A DNA stretch of 64,000 nucleotides from Agarophyton chilense (lineage: Eukaryota; Rhodophyta; Florideophyceae; Gracilariales; Gracilariaceae): NCBI GenBank assembly GCA_030374765.1, contig JARGXX010000068.1, forward strand, positions 4,774,001 through 4,838,000, written 5' to 3'. Both the position numbers and the translations under genes were made by a program. This document shows positions 18,726 to 29,421 of this stretch, piece by piece (within the stretch, counting starts at the first letter, position 1; the number at the start of each line of letters is the position of its first letter). A model generated the notes under the pieces. That model was not told the DNA's origin, ran no database searches, and saw only the letters and a program-made list of their open reading frames with translations.

Positions 18726-20756
18726 ATGCTGAAGGCGCAAACCCAAACTTGGGTTCAAGTAAGAACAGAACGACACGGACTCGTGGTAATTCAACTGAAT
18801 ACTCGGATGTACGAATCCCGTGGATTGCTAGTCGCTAACGGCATTGCTCAGGTTGATCCTGGTAGCCCCTTTTGGATACTAGGGAGTAACTTCACCGATA
18901 ACGATTATCATATACCGAAGAATCAGGTCGTTGCAACAGCTTTGCCTCATCCCACAGTGTGGGTCCCTACTCATATTTCTACCACAGAAGTATTGGGGTT
19001 AACCCATGTCGGTGACACAGACGAAGAACTGCAAACTCCGTCTGGAGATCAATTGAAAACGGCAAAAGATCCAGAGAGCCTGGTCGATGAGCTAGACTTA
19101 GCACATGTGTCGGAACACTACAGAACGAAGATCAGGTCTATGCTAAAGATGTATACATCCATGTGGAGTGGAAAACTAGGAGAGATCTCCGCTACGGAAC
19201 ACCACATTGATTTGGTCCCAGGGTCACGACCCATCTCCCAACCACCCTACAGAGCGGGACAGCGAACTCGCCAAATCGAAGAGGAGAATGTCAGCAAAAT
19301 GCTGGAAGAAGGAGTAATCGAAGCAGCTCAATCTTCTTGGGCCTCACCAGTGGTGCTGGTTCCGAAACCTGATGGTTCTTTACGATTCTGCATCGATTAT
19401 CGAAAACTGAACGCAGTTACAATTCGGGATACATACCCGTTGCCTCGAATGGACGAAGTTATTGACAGCTTAGGAGAAGCGAACGTGTTCACCACGTTGG
19501 ACACCAACTCTGGCTATTGGCAGGTGCCTGTAGCGGAAGAAGACCAAGACAAAACCGCATTTGCGTGTCACGCCGGTCTCTACCGTTTCAAAAGGATGCC
19601 TTTTGGCTTAACGAATGCACCGGCTACTTTCCAGCGTATTCTGGAAATCTTGCTCTCAAGATACAAGTGGGAGACTTGTTTAGTCTATATGGACGATGTG
19701 ATCATCTTTTCCCAGGATGTGGAAAGCCATTTACGGCATTTCGAGGAGATCCTCAAAGCACTACAGAGCGCAGGTATCACCTTGAAGTTCAAGAAATGCG
19801 AATGGTTCGCTGGCACCGTCCGGTACTTAGGACACGTGATCAAACCGGGACAGCTTGCCATTCAAGAGGCACAGACAGCGGCTCTCCGCGAAGTACAAAC
19901 TCCGTCGACACAGAAGCAATTGCGTTCTTTCCTCGGCTTGTGCAACGTCTACCGACGATTCGTACGTCGATACTCGCATATAGCGGCACCGCTCAACGCA
20001 AAGCTGCGTAAAGGACAACCAGTACAGCTGGAACAATTCAGACAAGCTGAAGTGGAAGCGTTCGACACGCTGAAGATAAATATTATTACAGCCCCAGTCT
20101 TGGCGCTGCCCATCCCCAACCTGCCATACTCAGTGGATACCGACTCTAGCGAGTACCAAGTAGGGTGTGCCCTTTTTCAAACACACCCTAATGGTGAACG
20201 CAAACCCATTGGTTACTGGTCAAGATCGCTGAACGCAGCTGAGAAGAGGTATTCAGTTTCAGAAAAGGAAAGCCTGGCAGTCTTTTGGGCTCTAACCACA
20301 TTGCGATCGTATCTCCAAGGAGAACGTTTTACCGTCAACACGGATCATTCGTCTCTACGATGGTTACTGTCCATTACAGACCCGTCTGGTCGTCTCACGC
20401 TATGGCGCTTACGCCTTTCTGAATTCGATTTCGAAGTGAAGTATAAGAAGGGATTAGCCAATGTCCAAGCTGACGCGCTATCGCGACTCAAAACACTGGG
20501 CGAAACCCAAGGCGAAATTGATGAAAAGATACCTTGCTTCTACATGCAGACCCATTCACCATGTTTTGAAGAAGAGGAACAAGCGACCCTTGATGATTAT
20601 TCGGATGCAGACCCGTTCCTTGCATTAGCAGACACTGAACCTTCAGTTCAACTCGAGCGAATCTCGTGCACTGAGCTCCTCAATGAGCAACACGCCGATA
20701 CGTTTTGTGCGTCGATACGCTCTCGTCATAACGGGGGGGAGGAGCTCCCCTTTTAA
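18726..20756 (+). CDS. pol: Reverse transcriptase and RNase H of element B
   Basis: An open frame of 676 residues. RT motifs in order: LVPKPDGSLRFCIDYRKLN, TYPLPRMDEVID, FTTLDTNSGYWQV, MPFGLTNAPATFQ, the YMDD catalytic box at about 19687, and FKKCEWF with YLGHVI. RNase H follows from about 20131 with VDTDSSEYQVGCAL, YSVSEKESLAV, NTDHSSLRWLL and NVQADALSRL. The catalytic aspartates of RT are present as seen. Its sequence type (YMDD, LDTNSGYWQ) is Ty3/Gypsy chromovirus. This is the best kept part of the element. Confidence 0.9.
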   Translation: MLKAQTQTWVQVRTERHGLVVIQLNTRMYESRGLLVANGIAQVDPGSPFWILGSNFTDNDYHIPKNQVVATALPHPTVWVPTHISTTEVLGLTHVGDTDEELQTPSGDQLKTAKDPESLVDELDLAHVSEHYRTKIRSMLKMYTSMWSGKLGEISATEHHIDLVPGSRPISQPPYRAGQRTRQIEEENVSKMLEEGVIEAAQSSWASPVVLVPKPDGSLRFCIDYRKLNAVTIRDTYPLPRMDEVIDSLGEANVFTTLDTNSGYWQVPVAEEDQDKTAFACHAGLYRFKRMPFGLTNAPATFQRILEILLSRYKWETCLVYMDDVIIFSQDVESHLRHFEEILKALQSAGITLKFKKCEWFAGTVRYLGHVIKPGQLAIQEAQTAALREVQTPSTQKQLRSFLGLCNVYRRFVRRYSHIAAPLNAKLRKGQPVQLEQFRQAEVEAFDTLKINIITAPVLALPIPNLPYSVDTDSSEYQVGCALFQTHPNGERKPIGYWSRSLNAAEKRYSVSEKESLAVFWALTTLRSYLQGERFTVNTDHSSLRWLLSITDPSGRLTLWRLRLSEFDFEVKYKKGLANVQADALSRLKTLGETQGEIDEKIPCFYMQTHSPCFEEEEQATLDDYSDADPFLALADTEPSVQLERISCTELLNEQHADTFCASIRSRHNGGEELPF

Positions 20757-20807
20757 CTCGATTCACGAGGAATACTGTTAAGACATGTCGAAAAGCATGA
20801 TCAAATC

Positions 20808-22286
20808 GTGATTCCACACGTCTTGAAGAGTCGAGTACTCCATCTGGCACACTACAGCAGGCTGTCTGGTCATCCAGGAGGAATGAAGTTGTTCATGACT
20901 CTAAGAAGAGATTTTTACTGGCCTACTTTGGCAATGGACTGCCATGCTACAGTGAGGTTGTGTAAAACATGTGCAAAGAATCGCGTGAAGCTTTACAGGA
21001 AGCGGAAACCGATGACGTTATTCCAGGCGAAAGCGCGTTTACAATACGTCAGTATCGACATCCTAGGGAAATTGATTCGCTCAAGGCGAGGCTTCTCGAA
21101 GCTAGTGCGGACCGTGCCGCTGAAGCGGATAGTCGCAGCCGTAATCGCACAGGCGTTTATCAAACACTGGGTATTTATATACGGACCACCAGAAGTTCTG
21201 TTATCAGATAATGGGAAGCAATTCGTTGCGAAGTTCTTTCGGAATGTTTGCCGCATTATGGGCATTCGAAACGTGTTTACCACGACCTATCGTCCGCAAT
21301 GCAACGGTCAGGTGGAGCGTTTCAACGGCACGCTGATAGCAGCATTACGACACTACATCGCGGACCACCCGAAAGAATGGGACATGTTTACTGATACTCT
21401 GTGCTACGCGTACAACACGCAAGTGCATACCTCTACGAAGACGGCACCGTTCGACCTCGTGCTTTCACGTAACCCTCCTGCTTTACCGGTTGCGCTCGAC
21501 GACGAGACAGAATTGGACGCGCCGACCCCGGCTAAGTACCATCTGAAATGGAGGAATGACCTGAAGGCCAGAGCGGAAGAAGCCGCTAAAGAGTTATCGA
21601 AGACGCAAGCTCGCTATAAGCGAAACTATGACGCCAGAAGGCGAAGAGGAAATCCGGCAATCCGAGTAGGAGGTCACGTCTTCGTGCGAATCGAAAGACC
21701 TGACAAACAGGAAGAATCTCGTCATAAGTTGTTGCCGATAGCGGCTGCACCCTTCAAAGTGGTGGACCTTGATGAAGACACAGTGGTCATCAGGACAGGT
21801 GAGTACGTCGAACGTGTATCGCGCGATCGAGTTGAAGTCGCGCCTGACCCGCAAGTGGAAGTCCTGGTATCTGGTAGAACTAAGGAGGAAAGTGCGACGG
21901 AATGTCAAGGCAAAAGCCCAAGTGACTCTGGGAAGAGTGAACCGCCACCAAAGGCTCGAGCGGAGGAGAAAGCTTCTGATCTCCCACCGCCGGCGGTTGC
22001 GTACGCCAATCACGGACAGCTTCCGAAATATTGGGATATGTCCCGTGGCACGCACACACCCGTAAGTACAGAAATGGAACCTGAACGCAGGAAAGATGTT
22101 TTGGAATTTGGCCCCAAGGACTTGGAAACGAGTGCACGCGAACACGCGCCGTTGCCGCTTCAGGCTGAACCGTCAGGTGAAGTGCCACTCGCTGTTCCGC
22201 CGATATCGGCTCCCATCCCTCGTGGGCAGGAAGAAGAAGAGGTATCGCCTCCTGTCGTGGTGCAAGCACCATCATCCACCCAGTAG
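20808..22286 (+). CDS. Integrase region of element B
   Basis: An open frame with the H-x-x-x-x-x-x-GHPG and C-x-x-C zinc-binding start (about 20850-20970), then a segment with LSDNGKQFVAKFF and YRPQCNGQVERFNGTL, the second half of the integrase catalytic core. The GPY-like C-terminal part (about 21660-21850) and a Pro/Glu-rich tail follow. The chromodomain comes after it at 22573. I make no statement on activity; the element as a whole is broken. Confidence 0.8.
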   Translation: MIPHVLKSRVLHLAHYSRLSGHPGGMKLFMTLRRDFYWPTLAMDCHATVRLCKTCAKNRVKLYRKRKPMTLFQAKARLQYVSIDILGKLIRSRRGFSKLVRTVPLKRIVAAVIAQAFIKHWVFIYGPPEVLLSDNGKQFVAKFFRNVCRIMGIRNVFTTTYRPQCNGQVERFNGTLIAALRHYIADHPKEWDMFTDTLCYAYNTQVHTSTKTAPFDLVLSRNPPALPVALDDETELDAPTPAKYHLKWRNDLKARAEEAAKELSKTQARYKRNYDARRRRGNPAIRVGGHVFVRIERPDKQEESRHKLLPIAAAPFKVVDLDEDTVVIRTGEYVERVSRDRVEVAPDPQVEVLVSGRTKEESATECQGKSPSDSGKSEPPPKARAEEKASDLPPPAVAYANHGQLPKYWDMSRGTHTPVSTEMEPERRKDVLEFGPKDLETSAREHAPLPLQAEPSGEVPLAVPPISAPIPRGQEEEEVSPPVVVQAPSSTQ

Positions 22287-22572
22287 CGGTCAGAATCGGA
22301 TAAACTGAAGGAAGTTCATCCACGAATGGAATTGAGAAGTAGCAAGAAGTACGCTTCTATGGAACCTGGAAAACAGGATAGCTCTTTATCTGAGAAAGGT
22401 TCTCAAGGAATGAGTACACTGCCCCTGCGGGCAGAACGACAGTTAGTCGACGAGCGAACGCTTAGCGACGTGAAGACTGCTAACACAGAGACGCTTGGGT
22501 CAGCCCTAAGGCATTTCAAACCTGTTAACAGGAGTCTCGCGCCAGCAGCGAAAGCATAAAGAAACGCCCAGG

Positions 22573-22732
22573 AATATGTTATGGATCGCATATGTGAACA
22601 TGGCGAGCATGAAGATACTAGAGAATTACTGTATCGAGTCCGTTGGTACGGTTTTCCTCTGCAAGCGGATACGTGGGAACCTATAGCTCATATCCCCCGT
22701 TCGCAACTCGTGCGATATCATCGACGCATGTG
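22573..22732 (+). CDS. Chromodomain of element B
   Basis: Reading from about 22573: EYVMDRICEHGEHEDTREL, LYRVRWYGFPLQADTWEPI and HIPRSQLVRYHRRM, a full chromodomain with the RWYG and TWEP signatures. Same position and spacing as in elements A and C. Confidence 0.8.
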
Positions 22733-22809
22733 ATTACCACTCCCCAGGGAGATCGACTCCTCGATAGTCGGGCTCATGGGCACATCCCATTTCTAAGTAT
22801 GGGCTATCA

Positions 22810-23010
22810 AGGTCGTAAAAACTCGAAAGGCGAGAAGAATACAAGAAGTCATGTGGAAGAAAAGTGAAAACACGCAAGCACAGGACATTTACTGATTATC
22901 ACCTAAAAAGAACTCGAAAAGCGAGAGAAGAAGGATTGAAGAACTCGAGAATCGAGAAGAAGAAGTTTATAACTCGAGAAGCGAGAAGAGAGGAAGACTA
23001 GAAGATAAGA
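22810..23010 (+). repeat. GA-rich imperfect tandem repeat of element B
   Basis: Repeats of AACTCGAGAAGCGAGAAGA-like units, purine-rich on the element strand, between the chromodomain and the convergent accessory frame. Positional counterpart of 7107-7280 in element A. Confidence 0.65.
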
Positions 23011-23098
23011 AGGGAACGTGAAGACACAAAGTCACCGGAGTTTATTGGTATCAAGATATCACCGCAAGGGTGTTGACTAGGAGTCTTTTATAGGATTA

Positions 23099-24925
23099 TC
23101 AAAGAGACGTGCGAGCACGCAGGTTCGCAAGAAGCTGTGCGCCATCACCCTCAACTTGGTCCACGGGAAAGCCCCCATCTAAGAGGAACTGCCTCAGCGG
23201 ATCCAAGCCTGGATCTTCGACCGGCACTGCACGCGGTTGTTGGGTAAACCCATGAGAGTACTCTTGAGCAACTCCCGCCGCTGTGGATTGACCGACGGAA
23301 GTCGCTACGCCTGCCAGCTCTGGCTCGTACTCGTAACCGAGTTCAGCCTCAGCTCCCGGCGCTTCCTCATACGGTTCCTCTCTGTTCTCGGATGGAGTAG
23401 CATCGTACACCTATCCAGTAAGCTGGTTCGGTGGCATGTCACACGGGTTCTCCCGAAGAAAGCGAGCCTGCTCGGAGGTGATCAACTGGCGCGTCCAGGG
23501 GTCGTACCCATCGAAATCTCCAGCACTTGCTGTTCGTCCAGGAGAATGGTCGTAGTGTCTTGCACGGGTTCCGCGAGCGGATTTATCAGCTGGCACTCCA
23601 GACCAGTCGACACTGTCGATTACATCCACAAGATGGAGGAAGTCGGCATGGTTCGCACGGGATCCCAGGACAAGGGTAAGATCGAGTTCTCTCGCATACT
23701 TTCGCGCTGTTGGCGACATGTACCAAACTCTAAAAGTATTATACGCATCCCACAGGAGGAAGACGGCCATCTCGGCGACAAACTCGGTATAAACCACCGT
23801 CCAATATCTCGAGAACGGGTCGTTAACCAACGCGGACCCGATGTAAAAGATCGCCGGTGCGAGCTTCACAGGGAAACCACGAGGACTCTCGATCGCCGCC
23901 CAATGCTCCGGGATACAGATGTAGCGCCCGAAGCACGCGTTCCGCCGGATGCGGTCAATCTCAATCATTTGATACGGAACCAAATAGCCCAAACGTGATC
24001 GAGTACGACGTTCCCAACGGGGATAATCCCAATAGAGAATTTCAAGCTTTCGAAGGAAGCGGAACTCCGCACGGAGAAGAGGTTGCTGAAAGCAGAGAGC
24101 TGCATCACGCACACCGCGCACACCGCGCCAACCGCTAACATCGACTTCAACGAATGTCTCGATATACGAGTAACCTTCACCGTCGGTACGGGCTTTCCAG
24201 GTATCTAGTTCCCAGTGCTGTGGGAGGGGAACCGTACTGATGAATCGGTGAAAACGCTGGTAAATCAGCTTGGTGAATCGCGTACGGGCTTCGGACAAGG
24301 TTTCCGTTGAATATCGCGCAATCGCGTTGTCTGGCAAAGCAATATGGCTCGCCCAGTCGTCGCTATAAATCGCGTGTTCCGAAGTACCGTCAGGGAAGTA
24401 CCCACCGCGTACATACTGTTGTATCAACGCGTCATCGCGGATAGCAATTGGATCAAACCAGGGCGCTTGCGCGAAAAGTTCAACGTTTTCGAGAGGATCT
24501 CGTCCATAGAAATCCACAGGGTGCGGGTAGCTCCGCTGAGCACGATGAGAAGGAGCTCGAATCACACCCGCAGAGGCAACGTAAGCCGCGTTCGGCATCG
24601 GAGCCACGGTTGGCTGAGGTAACGGTACCGACAGGAATCCGGTGTACGGGGTGGGGAACGAACGGTATGGACCGAGTTGAGCAGTAGACTGCGACGCAGA
24701 ACCAGCAGTGTTTGACGGAGCCCCAGAAGGCACATCCTCAGAGGAGGGATGAAACGGGTTGGACCCGGCGTTCGGATCCATCGCGAGAGATCGAGCTGAA
24801 GAGCGGTGCGGAACAGAATGCTGTTGAGAACTGTAAGAGTTGGTCGGGCGGCGAGGAATTCGTGATGACGATGAGTACCCGGAACACCAGTCCGACTGCG
24901 TATAAACGCTTCTTGCGTCCCCCAT
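23099..24925 (-). pseudogene. Antisense accessory frame of element B
   Basis: Opposite strand to gag-pol. It starts at an ATG (24925) just 25 bp inside the 3' LTR and runs toward the chromodomain. The 504-residue first part has a Ser/Pro-rich N-terminus, then AQAPWFDPIAIRDDALIQQY, a Trp/Tyr/Arg-rich middle with YWDYPRWERR, then FLLWDAYNTFRVWY, LTLVLGSRANHADFLHLVDV and DSVDWSGVP. The second part is acidic (YEYEPE). No signal peptide or membrane helix is obvious. Homologous in motif order to the antisense frame of element A; family unknown. It looks broken, about one break. Confidence 0.75.
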
Positions 24926-24937
24926 GGTTCGCGCTTA

Positions 24938-24949
24938 ACGAGGGGGGTA
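24938..24949 (+). promoter_or_regulatory. Polypurine tract of element B
   Basis: ACGAGGGGGGTA directly before the 3' LTR TGTAGT; the expected plus-strand primer site. Confidence 0.8.
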
Positions 24950-25616
24950 TGTAGTATTCTACTATGTCGGGGAATCCGATATGTTGGTTTTTTGCGAAGT
25001 CGCGGTTGGAACTCATAAGTGAGTGATGTCATCAAAATTTTGATATGAAACGGCACACCGCGTAGGATGTCATGAGGCAGGGTACACTGTTGGAACAAGT
25101 GGTATCACGAGTGGAGTGGCTTGCAACGGCGCATGTAGTGGCAATCCACGTGGCTGGTTTTACTACCCTTTGTAGCTAGACGTCCATTAGGGACCGTACC
25201 AATACAGTGGTTTGGCTAAGTGGCTGACCACTGTGTATTATTTATATATTTATTTGGGCACTCACCCTGGTACACAGTATATAGTGTACCAGAGGTGAAC
25301 GCCGACTCCAAGTAAAGGAGACAACATGGGCATCATGACTATTCTGTTCCTCACTTAGGATTCCTTAACCGGAGATCCAAACGAACTATAATAGGTAGTC
25401 AGCCCCCAACCACTTCACGAGCCGTCTCGTACCTACGTTCCCTCAACGTTTTACAGTTGCACTGTTCACCCTCGCTGACGAGTAGTGGCCTTACACCCCA
25501 CTTCCAGCTCGCTGGTGTTGTAGCTCTACCACCCCTTTTACTTCTCCGCAAGCGACCCATTGGCAGTCCGAACGCTGTCGCAGGTGTCTGCTCTCTCCGT
25601 TAGAGCGGATACTGCA
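24950..25616 (+). repeat. 3' LTR of element B
   Basis: 667 bp, same length as the 5' copy, about 44 differences by eye. If the accessory frame is expressed, an antisense promoter should lie in this LTR, because the frame starts only 25 bp away. Confidence 0.92.
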
Positions 25617-25621
25617 ACATG
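25617..25621 (+). repeat. Target-site duplication of element B, right copy
   Basis: ACATG, matching 14968-14972. Confidence 0.9.
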
Positions 25622-26679
25622 TAATCACACTGTCCCCTTTGTCCCGCCTCACATGTTCGAATAGGAAGATAGAAACAAAATAGATATCACCGTGTAGTTC
25701 AATATTGATCTCACGTTCCGATGATCACCGACAGTTACAGTTATTCTGCTCAGCGAAAAGTCAGTCACACTTCGTAATGTTTCTGGAAACTAAACCCAAC
25801 GTAAACGAACTTGATGTCCACGATACTTCAATCAAGCAATAGCTCCCCACCAACGACTCTTTACGAAAGCGGGGACGCAAATACGAGTTCCCATCGTATT
25901 CCATACACTTATAGAGGACGAATAATGACTTTGCACGTCGTTTTACTTCGTCTTCTACCGAAATGAGAACACGACTTTTTTTTGCCCCCTGCGCTTCTAG
26001 CACCTCAGATGTGAAAGGGAGGACACCTGGGAAGAAGACAAAGGTAGAGGAAAAGGAAGGAAACATTTTACTATCATCGACCTGCGACTAGCACTGTGGG
26101 CTCGAGGGGGAGTAGAAACGAAGTTTCCAAAAAATTAACATTTTTACAGGGAAACTGGTGTGAACTGGCGCGAACTGCATTTCCACTAAAAATTTGAGGA
26201 GTTTGCGCTCCAACATGGCTATTTAGTACACTTAACTAGCATTCCGAGAACACAGACGAGCATGTCCACGTGTCGTCTGTAAGATACCTCGGACCCCGGC
26301 GGCTTACAGGGCTCAACCGCTATCGTTGCTCCTTCACATATCTCCTTCCTTAGGATTCGTCCGCCATGGCGAAGTCCAGATGGCCTCATGATTGACCTAG
26401 GGGACGCGAACAATTCGTTGCTTCTGGTACCATTGAGCGCGACAGGACGTCGCGTCGTCATTGTCTGCGGGGATGCGGTGAAGCGTGAGCTGACCATTGG
26501 CGCCGGAGTGGCAATTAATTTTCCTAAGGACTGAAACTCCCGTTCGCCGTGAGCGCTGGCCATAGGTGCATCGCCGGCGCATTCCTCGCGTCGCGTTGCC
26601 GAGATGGTCCATTGGCTTCTTCTCCTCTGACGGTCATTGGGGCATCCCTTAGTCTCCGTTCTTCCTTTGGCGACCCTCC
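25622..26679. other. Flank between element B and element C, no gene recognised
   Basis: This is the far side of the sequence into which element B inserted. A 101-codon minus frame at 25761-26066 has no family I can name. An LTR for element C could be expected in 26000-26680, but I could not define ends or a second copy. Confidence 0.4.
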
Positions 26680-28935
26680 GTGCTTCGTCCACCGTGGTTC
26701 ACGCCTGTTCATCCGTTGGGGTCAATTTCGTCACATTTTCTTCACATCGTGGTACTTTTTCATTGGTCGCGCGCGATGCTGAACTCGCCTTATAAGCCTG
26801 TCCGATACGCTAGTCTCCCTCCGGGCTATGTCGCTCCGTCGGCTTTACTATCCATTTCCCGGCGGAGTAGCCTGTGGGCAGCGGCACCATGGCTTCTAAC
26901 AACCAAGCGGGGAGCTCCTCGGGATAACACGTGGCTTACGAACGTTCCGGGGACCGCTATGACCACAACATTGGACGGAATCTGCAGGCAGTGCGTCATG
27001 CCACTCTGCATCCCTCTGTGGAAAAATACCAGCGGATCTTTCATATGTATCTTGACGCCCGAAGGTTTTCCAAGGTACCTGATTTCCGGAGGTGCAGCAA
27101 GAACGTGCGCAGCGTCTCGTGTTATAACCGATGGTTGCATTTTCTTATGGATTCGCGTTCGGCGACGCGCTGTTGCACCCTCATCCAAGCGGATATGCCG
27201 TACGTCCGCTGCAAGGAGGAAGCCGAATACTAGTTCAGGGTGAACAAACTCCTTTCGGACGTATAAACGGAGTTCATCTCGCGTCATGTGGGATTTCCTC
27301 CGGTGGGTCACATCCTCTTGGCACTTATATGCTTCCGTCCGGCATATGACTTCCTGTTTGGTACGTTCAATAGGGTCTGTTGAAACGAGATGCACGATCC
27401 CGATGGTCGTTTACGTCAATCCCTGGAGTTCTTCTTCTGCTGGCACCAGGTGGAGTTACAAGACATGAGCGCCGACAAGCGTCCTTCGTTATATCTCTCG
27501 TTGCCCCGTGCGGATGAGAACCAACGGGACATGTACTGGCGTGTCTCGCCGCTTCTTTTGGTCCACAGGCCGTCTGTCGTGGCGTACCATTCGTCCCAAC
27601 TCATGGGTGACGACAATGACCGAAGGTCTTGGTTGTCCTGGCAGTTAGTCTTCGTCGAGCTCGGCGTGATGTCATTTATGGCCTTCCTGGATACCGCGAA
27701 ATACGGCGTCCGTGGTAATGTCCGTTCGGAGAATTTGGAGGGTATGGCACGACGAGAACATACCCGGTCCTCGAGGTCGTTTATTTCTGCTCCCGAAGAT
27801 CATGATCCGATTCCTAAGGAACCTGGGCATCCAGAATATCGTCCGTGGGACCCATATTGACGGCGAGGAGGTCGAGACCCTTTTGGATCATGTCCAACAG
27901 ATCGAGTGGGGCAAGACTCCCGGGTTCCTTTGGTCTGACCAAGATACCGACTCATTTTCGCCGATTTCGCTCTATCCGCACGGCCAAGAAGACGCTCCTC
28001 CCTATCCCGCAAAGCTTTTGAGGAATCCACTATCGGACATTCCGAGGCTTCATGTGCCCGACTATTATCCGAAGGCCATTGGTTTCGAACCACTGTGATT
28101 AGAGCCTGATGTGGAAGCCACGCCGTTGGGTCAACCTGGTATGTCCGATGGAGAATCCTTCTGGGAAGATCCCTTCGTCCTGCCCGTAGAGGGCACCAAT
28201 CCTCCGGTCGAGGCCGCTGTTTTGTTTCTGACCGCTTCCCCTCCTCCAGCTCCTGCGGGTGCTGCTTCTCACGATGAACTCTTATATGAGCCGCACGTCG
28301 CCCAGGTGGACATCCCTCCTGGCGATGATACTGTCCAAGCCGAAAGTCCTGTAGGTGATGGGCTGGCTCAAGCGTCCACTGGGGGCGTTGAAATCCCTCC
28401 ATTTTCTCCGTTGCCACACTTTCTCGCTTCGGTCATGTCTGCGACTTCGAATCTCCGCCATGTCTGCTGTACCGTTGGTATAACGGCCTTGATGAACATT
28501 GCGACAGTTCTGAGGGAAGCTTGCTCCTGTGTGCGTCGCTCGGCGCACTACGCCGCTGTTGTCCAACAGGATCGGGATTTGATGACTGCCATGGTCAATA
28601 TCCTGCGGCAGAATGCCCATTTGATGTCCGAGAGGGTTACTGCGGACTTGAATGACCGATGTGGTCTAAATTTCAGTGACCGGGAGGCTTCCGATGGTGA
28701 AAATAGTTCCTCAGTTGAATCTCCGCCGAAAAAGCGTGCTCGGCTGGCTAAGACCGGTCCTAGTGGTACAGTAGGCTCCTCGGGTGATCCTAGTCCAGGT
28801 TTTGGTCGTGATGGTTCTAACGAGGACGACAGAGTTACTCCTGCGCCACCCCCAATGAGTCCTGTTGGTGTTTCGAGCGCTTCCACGATCCTTGACGTCA
28901 TGCAATGGGCTGTTAGGCCTCTGTTAGTTAGTTGA
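26680..28935 (+). pseudogene. Antisense accessory frame of element C
   Basis: Plus-strand frames opposite to the pol remnants and placed downstream of the chromodomain as in A and B. Recognisable shared steps are a W-rich helix region near 27600-27700, a HVQQIEWGKTP segment near 27890 that lines up with DVIDSVDWSGVP of B, and a long Pro/Ser-rich tail (28111-28935). The N-terminal core is only weakly visible. It looks broken, with several breaks. An AATAAA follows the stop at about 28935. Confidence 0.5.
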
Positions 28936-28980
28936 ATAAAGTAATGCTTGTGCTTTCCCAAAGTCGCTTTATTATATCAA
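28935..28980. terminator. Convergent poly(A) signals in element C
   Basis: AATAAA on the plus strand at about 28935-28940, directly after the accessory-frame stop, and AATAAA on the minus strand at about 28970-28975, facing it from the chromodomain side. The two genes of the element would thus end back to back. Confidence 0.5.
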
Positions 28981-29043
28981 ACGTGCGTGCCCCGGGACGT
29001 CTTCCAACCTTGAGAGCGTCTCAGGTCTTCCTCCGCAGTTGCC

Positions 29044-29421
29044 TTAGAACTGACTTTGTTCCCTGATTCGGGAGATACGGCGAACCGTCGTGTCGGGAGT
29101 CGTTTTGGGATTATTCGGGCCAATGGTTGCCCCCTCCTGAAGTTTGCGCACCGTGTTGCTGATTTTTCTCCAATATTGGGCCATGGAATTAGCCGGGATG
29201 GTTTGAGTCTTTTGCCAAGTGTCTTTCTCAGATGTGTCGCCGAACCAACGGACGCGATATAGCATAGTTTCATCTTCTCCCCGACCGGAGATGATGTGCT
29301 CAATCACATATTCCGGTTGGTGTTCCTTCTCCGGAGGAAGAGTGTGCTCCAGAGGAGCGAATCCATCGGAATCGGTTGGAAGAGATGGTTTATCATCATT
29401 GGGCTTGACCATCGGGTCCAT
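29044..29421 (-). CDS. Chromodomain frame of element C
   Basis: Contains YVIEHIISGRGEDETMLYRV and RWFGDTSEKDTWQKTQTIP, a chromodomain with RWFG and D-T-W. Same place in the element as in A and B. Confidence 0.75.
   Translation of the reverse strand: MDPMVKPNDDKPSLPTDSDGFAPLEHTLPPEKEHQPEYVIEHIISGRGEDETMLYRVRWFGDTSEKDTWQKTQTIPANSMAQYWRKISNTVRKLQEGATIGPNNPKTTPDTTVRRISRIREQSQF

Larger units (their letters stand above)
14973..25616 (+). mobile_element. Full-length Ty3/Gypsy chromovirus (element B), plus strand
   Basis: A 10.6-kb element with both LTRs (667 bp each) and a perfect 5-bp target duplication. Parts in order: 5' LTR 14973-15639; primer-site-like segment 15642-15659; gag region about 15950-17994; protease about 18237-18689; reverse transcriptase and RNase H 18726-20756; integrase 20808-22286; chromodomain about 22573-22732; GA-rich tract 22810-23010; an opposite-strand accessory frame 23099-24925; polypurine tract; 3' LTR 24950-25616. 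I count roughly 44 differences between the LTRs by eye (about 6-7 percent), so it is clearly older than element A. All domains are represented but it looks broken, with about half a dozen breaks, mostly outside the reverse transcriptase frame. Confidence 0.92.

Noticed and set aside
26219-27395. Minus-strand frames rich in Arg and Gly
   Set aside because: They are antisense to the accessory frame of element C and show no integrase or gag motifs.
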